Positions 8,839-17,324 of a stretch of DNA of 64,000 bases are shown one piece after another. The translations under genes and the position numbers were made by a program. The stretch spans positions 18,655 to 82,654 of the forward strand of contig CAKRZR010000011.1 in the NCBI GenBank assembly GCA_934433485.1, read 5' to 3'. The notes beneath the pieces are model-generated. The model did no database searches and was not told the DNA's origin. It was given only the letters and a program-made list of their open reading frames with translations. Every line of letters starts with the position of its first letter. The first letter of the stretch is position 1. This DNA is from an uncultured Eubacteriales bacterium (lineage in GTDB: Bacteria; Bacillota; Clostridia; Oscillospirales; CAG-272).

Positions 8839-9054
8839 GTGAAAACGAAAGCGGAGATCGAACGATTCTGCAAGTATTGTGAGCACGCGGAAGAACTGCG
8901 CGATGGGAATACCATGCTCTGCAAAACACGTGGCGTTGTCTCTTCAGGTGCTTGCTGCCGTCGTTTCCGGTACGATCCCTTAAAACGTACACCGATTATG
9001 CCGGGCGCAGAAAGGAATGTGGCTCTGCTGTCGCTTGATTTCGTGGACATCTGA
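8839..9054 (+). CDS. Small cysteine-rich protein of unknown function
   Basis: 71 residues, GTG start at 8839 with a GGAAGGCGG site upstream. I do not recognise a named family. It contains FCKYCEHAEEL and CKTRGVVSSGACCRRFRYDPLKR: five cysteines spaced C-x2-C...C...CC, suggesting a small metal-binding fold. The KYCEHA...CRRFRYDPLKR pattern is one I associate with short conserved hypothetical proteins of Clostridia. First gene after the promoter at 8749, ahead of prfB. Confidence 0.75.
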   Translation: MKTKAEIERFCKYCEHAEELRDGNTMLCKTRGVVSSGACCRRFRYDPLKRTPIMPGAERNVALLSLDFVDI

Positions 9055-9094
9055 CGTGCATGGCTTGCATAGCGGAACAAGTAAGGAAACGCTG

Positions 9095-9172
9095 ATGGAA
9101 AGTTTATGGATTCAGCGCATCCGTAAGGACGAACTACGATTGAAAACGAAAAAATGGAGGATATACCATTGA
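9095..9172 (+). CDS. Possible 25-codon leader ORF ending in UGA, overlapping prfB
   Basis: ATG at 9095 with AAGGA seven bases upstream opens a frame of exactly 25 codons; codon 26 is UGA (9170-9172), the stop decoded by RF2. The UGA shares two bases with the likely TTG start of prfB (9169-9171). The peptide (MESLWIQRIRKDELRLK then TKKWRIYH) is not RF2-like. It also contains a run of six A just before the prfB frame opens at 9154, where a -1 slip would enter prfB. A role as a release-factor sensor is my inference; it may be chance. Confidence 0.4.
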   Translation: MESLWIQRIRKDELRLKTKKWRIYH

Positions 9173-10287
9173 TTATCGCATTAGAAGACGCAAAATACGA
9201 ACTTACCAATTTCCGTGACGATCTTGCCGAGCTTGGCAGCGCGCTGCGGATCGATACACTGCGGGAACAGGTCGCCGAGCTTGAAAAGAAAACGTCGGAT
9301 CCGGCGTTCTGGAATGACCAAGCGACCTCCGGTAAGACCTTACAGCAGATCAAGCAGCTCAAAGACAAAATCACTGCTTACGAAGCGCTCTGTACGAAGC
9401 TAGAGGACGCGATCACCCTCGCCGAGCTCGCCATCGAGGAAAATGACGAGAGCATGGTCGAGGAAGTGCTGAATGAGCAAAAGGAGATCCTCGCGACCGA
9501 GGAAAAAATGCGCATTGAGATCTTACTCTCCGGCGAATACGACCGAAACAACGCCATCGTCAGCTTTCATCCGGGTGCTGGCGGTACCGAGGCGCAGGAC
9601 TGGGCGCAGATGCTCTATCGGATGTATACACGTTGGGGAGAACGGCACGGCTACAACGTGAAGCTTCTCGACTGGCTCGACGGCGAGGAAGCGGGGCTCA
9701 AATCCGCCACGATCATGGTCGAGGGACTGAACGCCTATGGGTATCTCAAGAGCGAAAACGGCGTGCATCGTCTGGTCCGCGTATCTCCCTTTGACGCATC
9801 CGGCAGACGGCATACCTCGTTCGCGTCCGTGGAGGTCATGCCGGAATTTGACGACGATAACTCCATCGAGATCAAGGATGAGGACCTGGAGATCACGGCG
9901 CATCGTTCCAGCGGCGCGGGTGGTCAGCACATCAACAAAACGGACTCCGCCATTCGGATCACGCACATTCCGACCGGAATTGTGGTTGGCTGTCAGACTG
10001 AGCGCAGTCAGCTTCAGAACAAGGAAACCGCAATGAAAATGCTGAAATCCAAGCTCATGGAGATCAAGCAGCGCGAAAAGCTCGACAAAATCGACGATAT
10101 CAAGGGTGTCAAAACGAACATCGAATGGGGCGCACAGATCCGTTCCTACGTATTCATGCCGTACACCCTTGTCAAGGATACACGCACCGGATACGAGGAC
10201 GGCAACATTCAGGCAGTCATGGACGGCGACCTGGACGGCTTCATCAACGCCTATCTGAAGATGAACGCGGGCAGCAGCGGCAAATAA
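9169..10287 (+). CDS. prfB: Peptide chain release factor 2
   Basis: RF2 terminates translation at UGA and UAA. The recognition tripeptide SPF (VSPFDASGRRH) and the catalytic GGQ motif (SSGAGGQHINKTDSAIRI) are present. I favour TTG at 9169 (372 residues) since GGAGG (9156-9160) lies eight bases upstream; an in-frame ATG at 9154 overlaps that site and lacks its own. The N-terminal helix is encoded continuously (ALEDAKYELTNFRDDLAELGSAL), so the programmed +1 frameshift CUU-UGA-C found in most bacterial prfB genes is absent. A UGA-terminated short frame overlaps the start. Confidence 0.95.
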   Translation: MIIALEDAKYELTNFRDDLAELGSALRIDTLREQVAELEKKTSDPAFWNDQATSGKTLQQIKQLKDKITAYEALCTKLEDAITLAELAIEENDESMVEEVLNEQKEILATEEKMRIEILLSGEYDRNNAIVSFHPGAGGTEAQDWAQMLYRMYTRWGERHGYNVKLLDWLDGEEAGLKSATIMVEGLNAYGYLKSENGVHRLVRVSPFDASGRRHTSFASVEVMPEFDDDNSIEIKDEDLEITAHRSSGAGGQHINKTDSAIRITHIPTGIVVGCQTERSQLQNKETAMKMLKSKLMEIKQREKLDKIDDIKGVKTNIEWGAQIRSYVFMPYTLVKDTRTGYEDGNIQAVMDGDLDGFINAYLKMNAGSSGK

Positions 10288-10288
10288 G

Positions 10289-11071
10289 ATGGAAAAGGAA
10301 ATCCGCAGGCAGCAGGATTCCGTCCTGTTTGAGGGAATGACCTCAATCCGTGCCTGCATCCGTGCGATGGAGGAAGGGCTGTCGGACCGACGGATCGAGA
10401 GGATCTATATAGATCAGGACAAGACGAGGACAAAATCCGGCGAGACAGGCTATCTGCGCGCGATGGGCGAGAAATACGGCTTTCCGATAGAGCCGACGGA
10501 CAGTGCGACACTTGATGAGATGACGCTCGGCACATCACACGGCGGATTTGCCGCTGTCTGCACGATGCGTTCGCTCCAGCCGCTCACCCCCGACGATATT
10601 TTACCCGGGCAGTTTGCCGTATGGATCGAGGGAATCGAGGACCCATACAATTTCGGTTACGCGCTGCGTTCTCTGTATGCCTGTGGTGTCGATCTGGTCG
10701 TGCTTTCACCGCGCAACTGGATGAACGCCGCAGGAGTGGTCTGTCGTTCGTCTGCCGGCGCATCGGAGCTTTTGCCGATGTATGTTGCTGAAAACGAAAT
10801 GGTCACGGACTGGTTCCACGACAAGGGATACAAAATCGCGTGCGCCGGAATCCGGGATTCCGTATCGTCCTTCGACGCGGATCTGGCAAAGCCCCTTTTC
10901 CTGATCGTCGGCGGAGAAAAGCGCGGCATTTCCCGCAAGCTCCTCGACAGAGCGGATCTTATCGTGCGGATCGACTATGGCAGAGCGTTTCGCGGTTCCC
11001 TGTCCGCTGCATCCGCCTGTGCCATGCTCGGGTACGAGGTACTGCGACAGAACCGCGATGCTGGAGAATAA
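10289..11071 (+). CDS. TrmH/SpoU-family RNA 2'-O-methyltransferase
   Basis: SPOUT-class methyltransferase using S-adenosylmethionine on rRNA or tRNA ribose. 260 residues. The C-terminal SPOUT domain shows motif 1 IEDPYNFGYALRSLYACGVD (the Asn usually in DP.N.G), motif 2 FLIVGGEKRGISRKLLDRAD, and motif 3 VRIDYGRAFRGSLSAASACAMLGYEVLRQ. In motif 3 the usual MxGxxxSLNVSVA is degenerate (SLSAASA, Asn replaced by Ser), so target or activity may differ. One base separates it from prfB, and a strong terminator follows. Confidence 0.85.
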   Translation: MEKEIRRQQDSVLFEGMTSIRACIRAMEEGLSDRRIERIYIDQDKTRTKSGETGYLRAMGEKYGFPIEPTDSATLDEMTLGTSHGGFAAVCTMRSLQPLTPDDILPGQFAVWIEGIEDPYNFGYALRSLYACGVDLVVLSPRNWMNAAGVVCRSSAGASELLPMYVAENEMVTDWFHDKGYKIACAGIRDSVSSFDADLAKPLFLIVGGEKRGISRKLLDRADLIVRIDYGRAFRGSLSAASACAMLGYEVLRQNRDAGE

Positions 11072-11081
11072 CAGAATCCGT

Positions 11082-11130
11082 AAAAGAACGCGGCGTATAT
11101 TCCACAGGAAATATACGCCGCGTTCTTTTT
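11082..11130. terminator. Strong bidirectional terminator
   Basis: Perfect 20-bp stem (11082-11101 with 11110-11129), eight-base loop, with A-run on the left and T-run on the right. It ends the prfB transcript on the plus strand and the convergent lipoprotein gene on the minus strand. Confidence 0.95.
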
Positions 11131-11134
11131 GCGG

Positions 11135-13513
11135 TTATTCGTTTTCGCTCAGGTAGATCCCGACGCGGCTGTCGATATTCTTCGCGCATTCCTCCGCAGG
11201 GATCGCCCCGCCGAGATAGCGGCTTTCCTCTTCCTCCGCGATCGACGCGACCATACTGTCGGAAGCCCAGATGGATGTCACCTCGCTCTCCAGAACGGCA
11301 GTGACCCTTGCAATATCGTCCTCTGTAATGACGTAGTGATCGCCCGCGCGGCCGTTCAGAGTGCCGTTTTCATCGAGCGCGATTGTTTTGTCAAAGGTTT
11401 TGGTATCACCGTCATGGTAGAAGAACAGCTCATATCCGGAATACCGCGCGAACCGCTCCTCCTGCAATGCACGCACGCTGTAGAAACCAGAGCGCAGCGC
11501 GTCGAACACGTACCTCTCCTGCACTGGGGACGACCGTGTGAGATAGGACTCGATAAATTCCCACGCGAGAGACGGTTCCGCGCAGTCCGAGGTGATCGCA
11601 AGGTGGCTGTCGGGACGGAGATCTACACCATGTTTATCCTCTGCCGGATAACCGATGCACGTAATGTCACGGGTGCCGAATACGTGCGCAAGGCGGTAAT
11701 AGCTGTACATCGTACCGAGAGAAAGCTCCTCCAACTTGATTTTCCCGTTCCAGTACAGGTTTTCGCCGCCTTCCGTCACCTCGAGCTGATCCTCCGATGT
11801 TATTGCTCCGGCAAGAAGCGCGTCGTAGTTGTTCGTAGCATGGGTCATATACGTCTGCCCGGTCTCCGGCAATGTCTGCAAAAACGTGAGATACCGCAAA
11901 AACAGCGGATCGGTGAAATCTGCTTTTCCGTCCCGAATAAACGGCCGATATTGGTTCCAACCAAAGAGCATATTGGTGTAGTTCTCCCGGCTTAACTCCT
12001 CCATGAGATATTCGCCGTCTGTGAGATCGTCGCAGAAATCGAGAAATTCCGCAAGATCCCACCCGGTTCTGCCATCCAGTACGTCAGTTCTGCCCACCAA
12101 TCCGTGCAGCCAGAAGGAACGAAAGATACCATACAGCTTGCCGTCGTCCGATTCCATGTAATCCCGCACACTGTGGTAGAGCGAATCCTTCTGCACCTCA
12201 CCGTTCATGAGCGGATACAGGTCGACGAGATACCCCGGCAGTCTTTTTGTGAGCGTTTTGAGATCGTTTCCGGACAGAACGAGAATATCCGCCTTGACGA
12301 CTCTGGCGGTCAGATCGGTTTTGAAGCGGTCGTAGCTTGCCAGAAAGTTCTCTTTTGTGCGGTATTTGCTGTAATCCGTGACCAGGATCCGCGCATTTTC
12401 ATGGGTGCCGTGAAACCGGGCGACCTCCGCTTTGATGTCTTCAGAAATATCCATACCGACAAGGTGCAGCACCGTCGCCTGGGTGAGATCGATATCCTCC
12501 GATGGACGATAAAGCCGCAGGGTGGATGCGCTGCCGTCCATGGTATGAATCGCCATATGTGGTCTGTCATTTTTGCCGCGGAAGAATAGCTCCACCCCGC
12601 GCACGCTGCCTGTGATTCCGGACTGCAGGAGATCCGCCACCGGTTCACATATGAGCTTTTCCGGATCCGCGTCCTCGGCGAGACGATAACGGTATACCAT
12701 ATCGTCCTTGTAGAAATAGAAATACCCGCCATAACAGTCGATCGGCGTACCCTCGTACCAGGCGTTCGCTCCGTTCATATAAGCAGGCGTCGCGTATTCC
12801 CGCACGATGGCGTGGTCGCGGATCTCGGCGATCGTCAGTCCAGCTCCGGTGCTATAGGTGACGTAATATCCCTCATGCGCAGAGGTGATCCCGACGCTGT
12901 CCCCGGGCAGCTCAAGCGTGGCGGTCATGGTCAGCGTGTCGTCATAGAACGCGAGCTTTTTGCCCCAGAGTATGGCAATCTCATTCTCTGCTGCAGCGAT
13001 CGGTAGTGCGCCAATAGCGAACGGATTGTCCATGGATAAAGCCGGCTTGTCGGTTCCACCATCGGGACGGATTGTGTCGACGGAAGCATCCGCAAGCACT
13101 GCGCCTGTGAGATCGTACCAACGGAAACGGTTCTCGCCATTTTCAAACGGAATCGCGAACAGTCCTCGCGCGGTCAATGTCTGTCCGTTTACACTTTCCA
13201 GTGCAAGCGGGATCGTTCCGGAGGCATCGCCGTTTTCATCCGTTACAATAAAATAGAACCTTTCTTCATATGCATCCGCGGTTTTCTCCACGATAAACGC
13301 TTCATAATTGCTCTCGTGGACAGCTGTGTAATATTTACCATCCGCAAGCACGACGTTCGATGGGCTGCCATCCATCCTGTCAACAAGCGGCGTTGCCGTC
13401 ATTTGTGTATAGAGATGTCGCAAAACATTCTCATCCAACTCGGTGTTTTTCCGACAGGCAGTGAGCGGAATGAGCATGGTCAGGGCTAAGAAAAAGCAAA
13501 GAATCTTTTGCAT
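11135..13513 (-). CDS. Large lipoprotein with extracellular solute-binding-like C-terminal part
   Basis: 792 residues. The signal peptide ends in a lipobox LTAC with Cys at residue 20, so it is an exported, lipid-anchored protein. About 30-350 is beta-rich with repeated YY-x-VHE / GxY..YSTG / RLYRPS-type strands, suggesting a beta-propeller. About 355-760 resembles family 1 substrate-binding proteins (ADILVLSGNDLKTL, LVDLYPLM, YGIFRSFWLHGLVGRTD, LAITSDCAEPSLAWEFIESYL). No ABC permease genes are adjacent, so its substrate and partner are unknown. GGAAAGGAGCC site upstream of the ATG. The 151 bases upstream hold no gene. Confidence 0.8.
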   Translation of the reverse strand: MQKILCFFLALTMLIPLTACRKNTELDENVLRHLYTQMTATPLVDRMDGSPSNVVLADGKYYTAVHESNYEAFIVEKTADAYEERFYFIVTDENGDASGTIPLALESVNGQTLTARGLFAIPFENGENRFRWYDLTGAVLADASVDTIRPDGGTDKPALSMDNPFAIGALPIAAAENEIAILWGKKLAFYDDTLTMTATLELPGDSVGITSAHEGYYVTYSTGAGLTIAEIRDHAIVREYATPAYMNGANAWYEGTPIDCYGGYFYFYKDDMVYRYRLAEDADPEKLICEPVADLLQSGITGSVRGVELFFRGKNDRPHMAIHTMDGSASTLRLYRPSEDIDLTQATVLHLVGMDISEDIKAEVARFHGTHENARILVTDYSKYRTKENFLASYDRFKTDLTARVVKADILVLSGNDLKTLTKRLPGYLVDLYPLMNGEVQKDSLYHSVRDYMESDDGKLYGIFRSFWLHGLVGRTDVLDGRTGWDLAEFLDFCDDLTDGEYLMEELSRENYTNMLFGWNQYRPFIRDGKADFTDPLFLRYLTFLQTLPETGQTYMTHATNNYDALLAGAITSEDQLEVTEGGENLYWNGKIKLEELSLGTMYSYYRLAHVFGTRDITCIGYPAEDKHGVDLRPDSHLAITSDCAEPSLAWEFIESYLTRSSPVQERYVFDALRSGFYSVRALQEERFARYSGYELFFYHDGDTKTFDKTIALDENGTLNGRAGDHYVITEDDIARVTAVLESEVTSIWASDSMVASIAEEEESRYLGGAIPAEECAKNIDSRVGIYLSENE

Positions 13514-13664
13514 ACAGGGGGCTCCTTTCCGATTTTGGTTCTGTTATCTCTATAAGCAGCGAAAAAACGGAAAACCCTAAGGCTACAAAAGATTCTTTTT
13601 TTCTGTTTGGCAGTTTTCCGTATGGATTGCTGCTGAGTGTCGTTCAAAATGAACTGTTCTTGTA

Positions 13665-14558
13665 TCAGAAGGATCCGCTGGAGCCGCCGTGCGTCTCACC
13701 GGAGGAGGAGGTGTGCGTGGTGGACGGTCCGCCGTGATCTTCGTTTTCCTGCGCGCGCCTGGTGCGGTTCACGGTGCGGTAGAGGAAGATATCGCGTGCG
13801 TTTGTGATGCGCAGAGAGTCGCGGTCCACATAGTCTGCGGCACCGGATCTCTGCTGCACGGTATGGAGCTTCGCCTTCATAATGCCCATCGGGATCATGG
13901 AGAGGAGAAACCCAACGAGGAGTGCGATCGGAATGTACCGCGCCGTCATCTCAAGACGCCTACTTACAGGTATCGGTTCGTAGGGATCATAATTCTCGTC
14001 GTAGAAATTATGTTCCTCGTCATAGGAATCCGATTGCTCAAAATAGTCGCTTGGTCTTTGCCCCGTTCTCTCCGCGTACAGATAGTCGCAGCCTTTGGCA
14101 TATGCCCAAAACGCCTTCTCATAGTCGCCATCCGAGAGATAGGGAAGAAATTGCTCCTGCAAATATTCATTGCCCTTGTCCGTTACGTACTGGATCGCGA
14201 TTCCGTGCGTGGACAGTGCCCATTTGCGCTCAGCCATAGCGATAACGAACAGAATACCATCTTTGTTTGCCCCGGTACCGTAGCTGTAATAGTCGAATAA
14301 ATCATCAGCATAGGCGGTGATATCGTCGTAACCGTATTCCTCAATGCTGTCCACCACGGCGATGGACGTATCCACCTGGAACCGGTCGCTTACAACATTG
14401 AGCGCTTCGAGAACCGTATTGTACTCGTCCTCCGACAGGACGCCGTATTCGTCGTACAGCCTGCCAAGCGGTTCGTATTCTGTTTCGGCAAAGCATACGC
14501 CGGTCATAAGAAAAGCGAGGGTGAGCACCGTCAGTGCTGCGGCAATGATGCGTTTCAT
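13665..14558 (-). CDS. TPM-domain membrane protein
   Basis: 297 residues. N-terminal signal peptide (to about 24, VCFAE), TPM_phosphatase domain about 25-150 (LYDEYGVLSEDEYNTVLEALN, GILFVIAMAERKWALSTHG), one membrane helix about 208-228 (YIPIALLVGFLLSMIPMGI), and a Ser/Gly-rich tail (SSSGETHGGSSGSF) typical of these proteins. TPM proteins are linked to membrane or photosystem-II-type repair but rarely have a proven substrate. Last gene of an operon with the SPFH and zinc-ribbon proteins, 15 bases after the latter. Confidence 0.85.
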   Translation of the reverse strand: MKRIIAAALTVLTLAFLMTGVCFAETEYEPLGRLYDEYGVLSEDEYNTVLEALNVVSDRFQVDTSIAVVDSIEEYGYDDITAYADDLFDYYSYGTGANKDGILFVIAMAERKWALSTHGIAIQYVTDKGNEYLQEQFLPYLSDGDYEKAFWAYAKGCDYLYAERTGQRPSDYFEQSDSYDEEHNFYDENYDPYEPIPVSRRLEMTARYIPIALLVGFLLSMIPMGIMKAKLHTVQQRSGAADYVDRDSLRITNARDIFLYRTVNRTRRAQENEDHGGPSTTHTSSSGETHGGSSGSF

Positions 14559-14573
14559 ATTCCATTCCCTCCC

Positions 14574-15662
14574 TTACACCGACTGCACGATAAAGAGAAC
14601 GAGCAGTGAAATCAGCGCGAAAATGCCTGTGTAGAAGAGCTTATACTTCCAATACGCTCCCTTGTCCATTGGCAGGTTCCCGACGAATTTTCCGGTCTGT
14701 CCGTTCATGGCGAATTGATAATTCTGCCCGTTCCAGCTTGTGTTGAGGATCCACGCCGGGAGCAGCACGTATCGCACACGACCGTTCTGAAACCGGATGC
14801 TCGACGATTCCAGCGTAACGGAGGAGTATTCGCCGCAGGTTTCCTGACGGATCACCCTTTCCGTGGTTTGCCGGATCCGCTCATTGGCGCGCTCGATGCA
14901 GTTCTCCTTCGGCACGTCGTATTTGTCCGCGAGGTAGCCCGCAAGATACGCCGTCTGGAAATCGACTGCCTCGGTGAGATCGTATGGCTCCAGCGATTCT
15001 GTCAGATCGTTCAGGATTTTGGAAGCGCCGTCCACGGGGATGCCGGTATACGAGAGAGAGCCGCCACGCACCACGGAATAATACTCCGTTTCTGTATAAT
15101 CGAAATCGCTGTCCGACCATGCATGTACTCTGGTTCCCTTGAAACGAAGATGCGCGTCCGCCTCGGTGTCAAAGAGCCAGAACGGGATATAGACCCCACG
15201 GATCTCGTCGATGTGATTTTGGCTCTGGAATACGCGTGGCAGGAGCTTTTTTCCGGTCAGATGCCGGCTCAGAGCTTCCTTTGCCGCCTTTTTGTCAAGC
15301 TTGAACGGTACCACCAGATCCGGTCGCAGATCCCCCGCGAAGGTGCCGAGCATCACAACGGGATTGCCGCAGTACGGACAACTGATCGCACCGGTGTTCT
15401 CATCGCCGATGATCTCGCCGCCGCAGGACTGGCACGCGTACACGCGCATATGCGCGGTTTCGTTCGCCTGCCACTGTTCTCCTCCAGCGATGTTCCAGTG
15501 CATGGAGTCTTTTCCGTCCTCGTTCAGAGCGGCGTCCATATCCCGCAGAGCGTCCATCTCATATTCGGTATCACAGTACGGGCATTTCATCTTCTGTGCA
15601 TGTGGGTCAAACGCGATCGCACCGCCGCAGCACGGGCACTTATAGGTCATTTGCTTATCCAA
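14574..15662 (-). CDS. Membrane protein with two N-terminal zinc ribbons
   Basis: 362 residues. Start is TTG at 15662 with a GGAGGAG site seven bases upstream. First ribbon CPCCGG...CPYCDTEYEM (about 8-32), second CQSCGGEI...CPYCGNP (about 77-100). The middle is a soluble domain (FWLFDTEADAHLRFKGTRVHAWSD region), and a membrane helix closes the protein (FYTGIFALISLLVLFIVQSV). The double-ribbon plus TM layout recurs beside SPFH proteins in Clostridia; function unknown. I infer a partner role in a membrane complex. Confidence 0.8.
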   Translation of the reverse strand: MDKQMTYKCPCCGGAIAFDPHAQKMKCPYCDTEYEMDALRDMDAALNEDGKDSMHWNIAGGEQWQANETAHMRVYACQSCGGEIIGDENTGAISCPYCGNPVVMLGTFAGDLRPDLVVPFKLDKKAAKEALSRHLTGKKLLPRVFQSQNHIDEIRGVYIPFWLFDTEADAHLRFKGTRVHAWSDSDFDYTETEYYSVVRGGSLSYTGIPVDGASKILNDLTESLEPYDLTEAVDFQTAYLAGYLADKYDVPKENCIERANERIRQTTERVIRQETCGEYSSVTLESSSIRFQNGRVRYVLLPAWILNTSWNGQNYQFAMNGQTGKFVGNLPMDKGAYWKYKLFYTGIFALISLLVLFIVQSV

Positions 15663-15689
15663 CTCGTTTCTCCTCCTACTCGCAATGGA

Positions 15690-15739
15690 AATACCTCTGT
15701 CCGACGAAAACGTATGAAAATTCCGCCGAACAGAGGTAT
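15690..15739. terminator. Intercistronic hairpin between SPFH and zinc-ribbon genes
   Basis: Inverted repeat of about 13 bp (AATACCTCTGTCCG / CGAACAGAGGTAT, one wobble) with a 23-base loop. There is no clear T-run, so it may attenuate rather than end transcription, lowering the distal two genes of the operon. Confidence 0.5.
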
Positions 15740-15756
15740 CCTCTCGATTCTATCGA

Positions 15757-17070
15757 TTATTTCACGTCCGCGTCATTGAAAGGGTCGCCGCATTCCGGGC
15801 AGAACTTTGGCGGATGCGCCGGATCCTCCGGTTCCCAGCCGCACTTGTCGCAGCGATACAGCTTTTCTCCCGCCGGCTTCTTCGCGCCGCATTCGGAGCA
15901 GAATTTTCCTTTGTTGACAGCCCCACATGCGCACTTCCAACCTTCCTCCGGCTTTTTCGCACCGCATTCCGGACAGAATTTACCTGTAGCAATCGCGCCG
16001 CAGGAACATTTCCAGCCGTTCGCCGCCTTTGCCGGAGCCGAATCCCGCGCAGCGTTTTGTGTCTGCTGCCCCATGGCATAGAGATTCTGCGCATTCATGC
16101 CGCCAGCGTTCTGCGTCATATTCATGCCCATGAAGCCGACCGCCGCACCGCCTGCGTTCCCTGCCGCCGTTTTCATCGCGTCCGCCTGCGCACCGACCAA
16201 AGTCGCCGCAGCCATGGTGGGATCGCGGTACATTGCCGCTTTCTGCGCGTCCTTGATGAGCTGTGCGTCCTCGTCCGGCAGTGTTACGGAGCCAAGTGCC
16301 ACGCTGATAACACGAAGCCCTCTCGTCTTACCCCATTTTTCGGACAGTACCTCGTTCATCGCTGCTTCCAGCTCAGTGTTGTGGGAAACCAGCTGATTCG
16401 GCCGCAGCTCCATATCGGACAGCTTACCGAACGCCGGCTGCAGGGCGCTGATGAATTCCGTTTTCAGCGTGCTGTCCAGTTCAGAGCGATCGTAGGTATT
16501 CGCCACGTTGCCGCAGACATTGGAGTAGAACAGCAGCGGATCCGCGATCTGGTAGGAATACACGCCGTTGCAGCGCACGGACACGTCGATATCGAGCTGG
16601 ATCCGGGAATCTACTACGCGGAACGGAATGGGGCTTGCCGTGCCGAATTTGTTGTCTAAGATTTCCTTGGTATTAAAATAGTAGACGCGTTGATCCTTGC
16701 CGGTATCGCCGCCATAGGTAAAACGTTTGCCGATCTGCTTGAAGGTCGCTTTGATCGCTTCGCCGAGGCTGCCTGTGAAAATGGACGGTTCGGTTGAGGT
16801 GTCGTATGTAAACTCACCCGGTTCCGCACAAACCTCCACGATCTTGCCTTGCTCCACAATGATCATGCACTGACCGTCCGCAACCGCGATGCCGGAGCCG
16901 TTTGAGATGATGTTGTCCTCACCTCTCGTGTTAGACGAGCGACCGGAGGTGCGTTTTCTGCCTTTTACGACAAGAATATTGTTGTCAATCGCGTCGCAAT
17001 AGAATAATTCTTTCCATTGATCGGCAAGCACGCCGCCTACCGCTCCAAGTCCCGCTTTGATAAGTCCCAT
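15757..17070 (-). CDS. SPFH-domain protein with C-terminal zinc ribbons
   Basis: 437 residues; ATG 17070 (MGLIKAGLGAVGGVL) chosen for a GGGAGT site, while the open frame runs to 17142. The N-terminal two-thirds is an SPFH/band-7 domain of the 'virion core protein' type (VADGQCMIIVEQGKIVEVCAEPGEFTYD). A Met/Gly/Asn-rich linker (GFMGMNMTQNAGGMNAQN) leads to three zinc ribbons (CSCGAIATGKFCPECGAKK, CACGAVNKGKFCSECGAKK, CDKCGW...CPECGD). SPFH proteins form membrane-bound scaffolds. It heads the SPFH / zinc-ribbon / TPM operon. Confidence 0.87.
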   Translation of the reverse strand: MGLIKAGLGAVGGVLADQWKELFYCDAIDNNILVVKGRKRTSGRSSNTRGEDNIISNGSGIAVADGQCMIIVEQGKIVEVCAEPGEFTYDTSTEPSIFTGSLGEAIKATFKQIGKRFTYGGDTGKDQRVYYFNTKEILDNKFGTASPIPFRVVDSRIQLDIDVSVRCNGVYSYQIADPLLFYSNVCGNVANTYDRSELDSTLKTEFISALQPAFGKLSDMELRPNQLVSHNTELEAAMNEVLSEKWGKTRGLRVISVALGSVTLPDEDAQLIKDAQKAAMYRDPTMAAATLVGAQADAMKTAAGNAGGAAVGFMGMNMTQNAGGMNAQNLYAMGQQTQNAARDSAPAKAANGWKCSCGAIATGKFCPECGAKKPEEGWKCACGAVNKGKFCSECGAKKPAGEKLYRCDKCGWEPEDPAHPPKFCPECGDPFNDADVK

Positions 17071-17140
17071 ACTGTTTACTCCCTTCAGTTTCTTGAAGGA
17101 GCTGACATGACGCCGCTCCGTTCTATGCGTATTTTTTATC

Positions 17141-17169
17141 ATTATAGCATATCCGTTCCATCAAAACAA
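17141..17169 (-). promoter_or_regulatory. Sigma-A-type promoter of the SPFH operon
   Basis: Minus strand: -35 TTGTTT (17169-17164), 17-base spacer, extended -10 TGC-TATAAT (17146-17141). Confidence 0.75.
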
Positions 17170-17240
17170 GCCATGCGGCAGAGTTTTCTTGAAATCTCAT
17201 GGAATTCTAACCATATCCGCCATCCATGCAGTAAAACGGG

Positions 17241-17269
17241 TTGTTTTTACGCGCGGCATATGCTATAAT
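17241..17269 (+). promoter_or_regulatory. Sigma-A-type promoter of the SGNH hydrolase / HerA-like operon
   Basis: Plus strand: -35 TTGTTT (17241-17246), 17-base spacer, extended -10 TGC-TATAAT (17264-17269). It mirrors the divergent promoter at 17141-17169, 71 bases away. Confidence 0.75.
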
Positions 17270-17324
17270 ACAGGCAGGCAATGCGCTATGACAACACTGA
17301 CAGAACAGAAAGGATAAATGGATT

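Noticed and set aside
9169..9300. Classical programmed +1 frameshift in prfB (CUU UGA C)
   Set aside because: The RF2 N-terminal helix and beyond are encoded in one frame; no internal UGA occurs near codon 26 of prfB.
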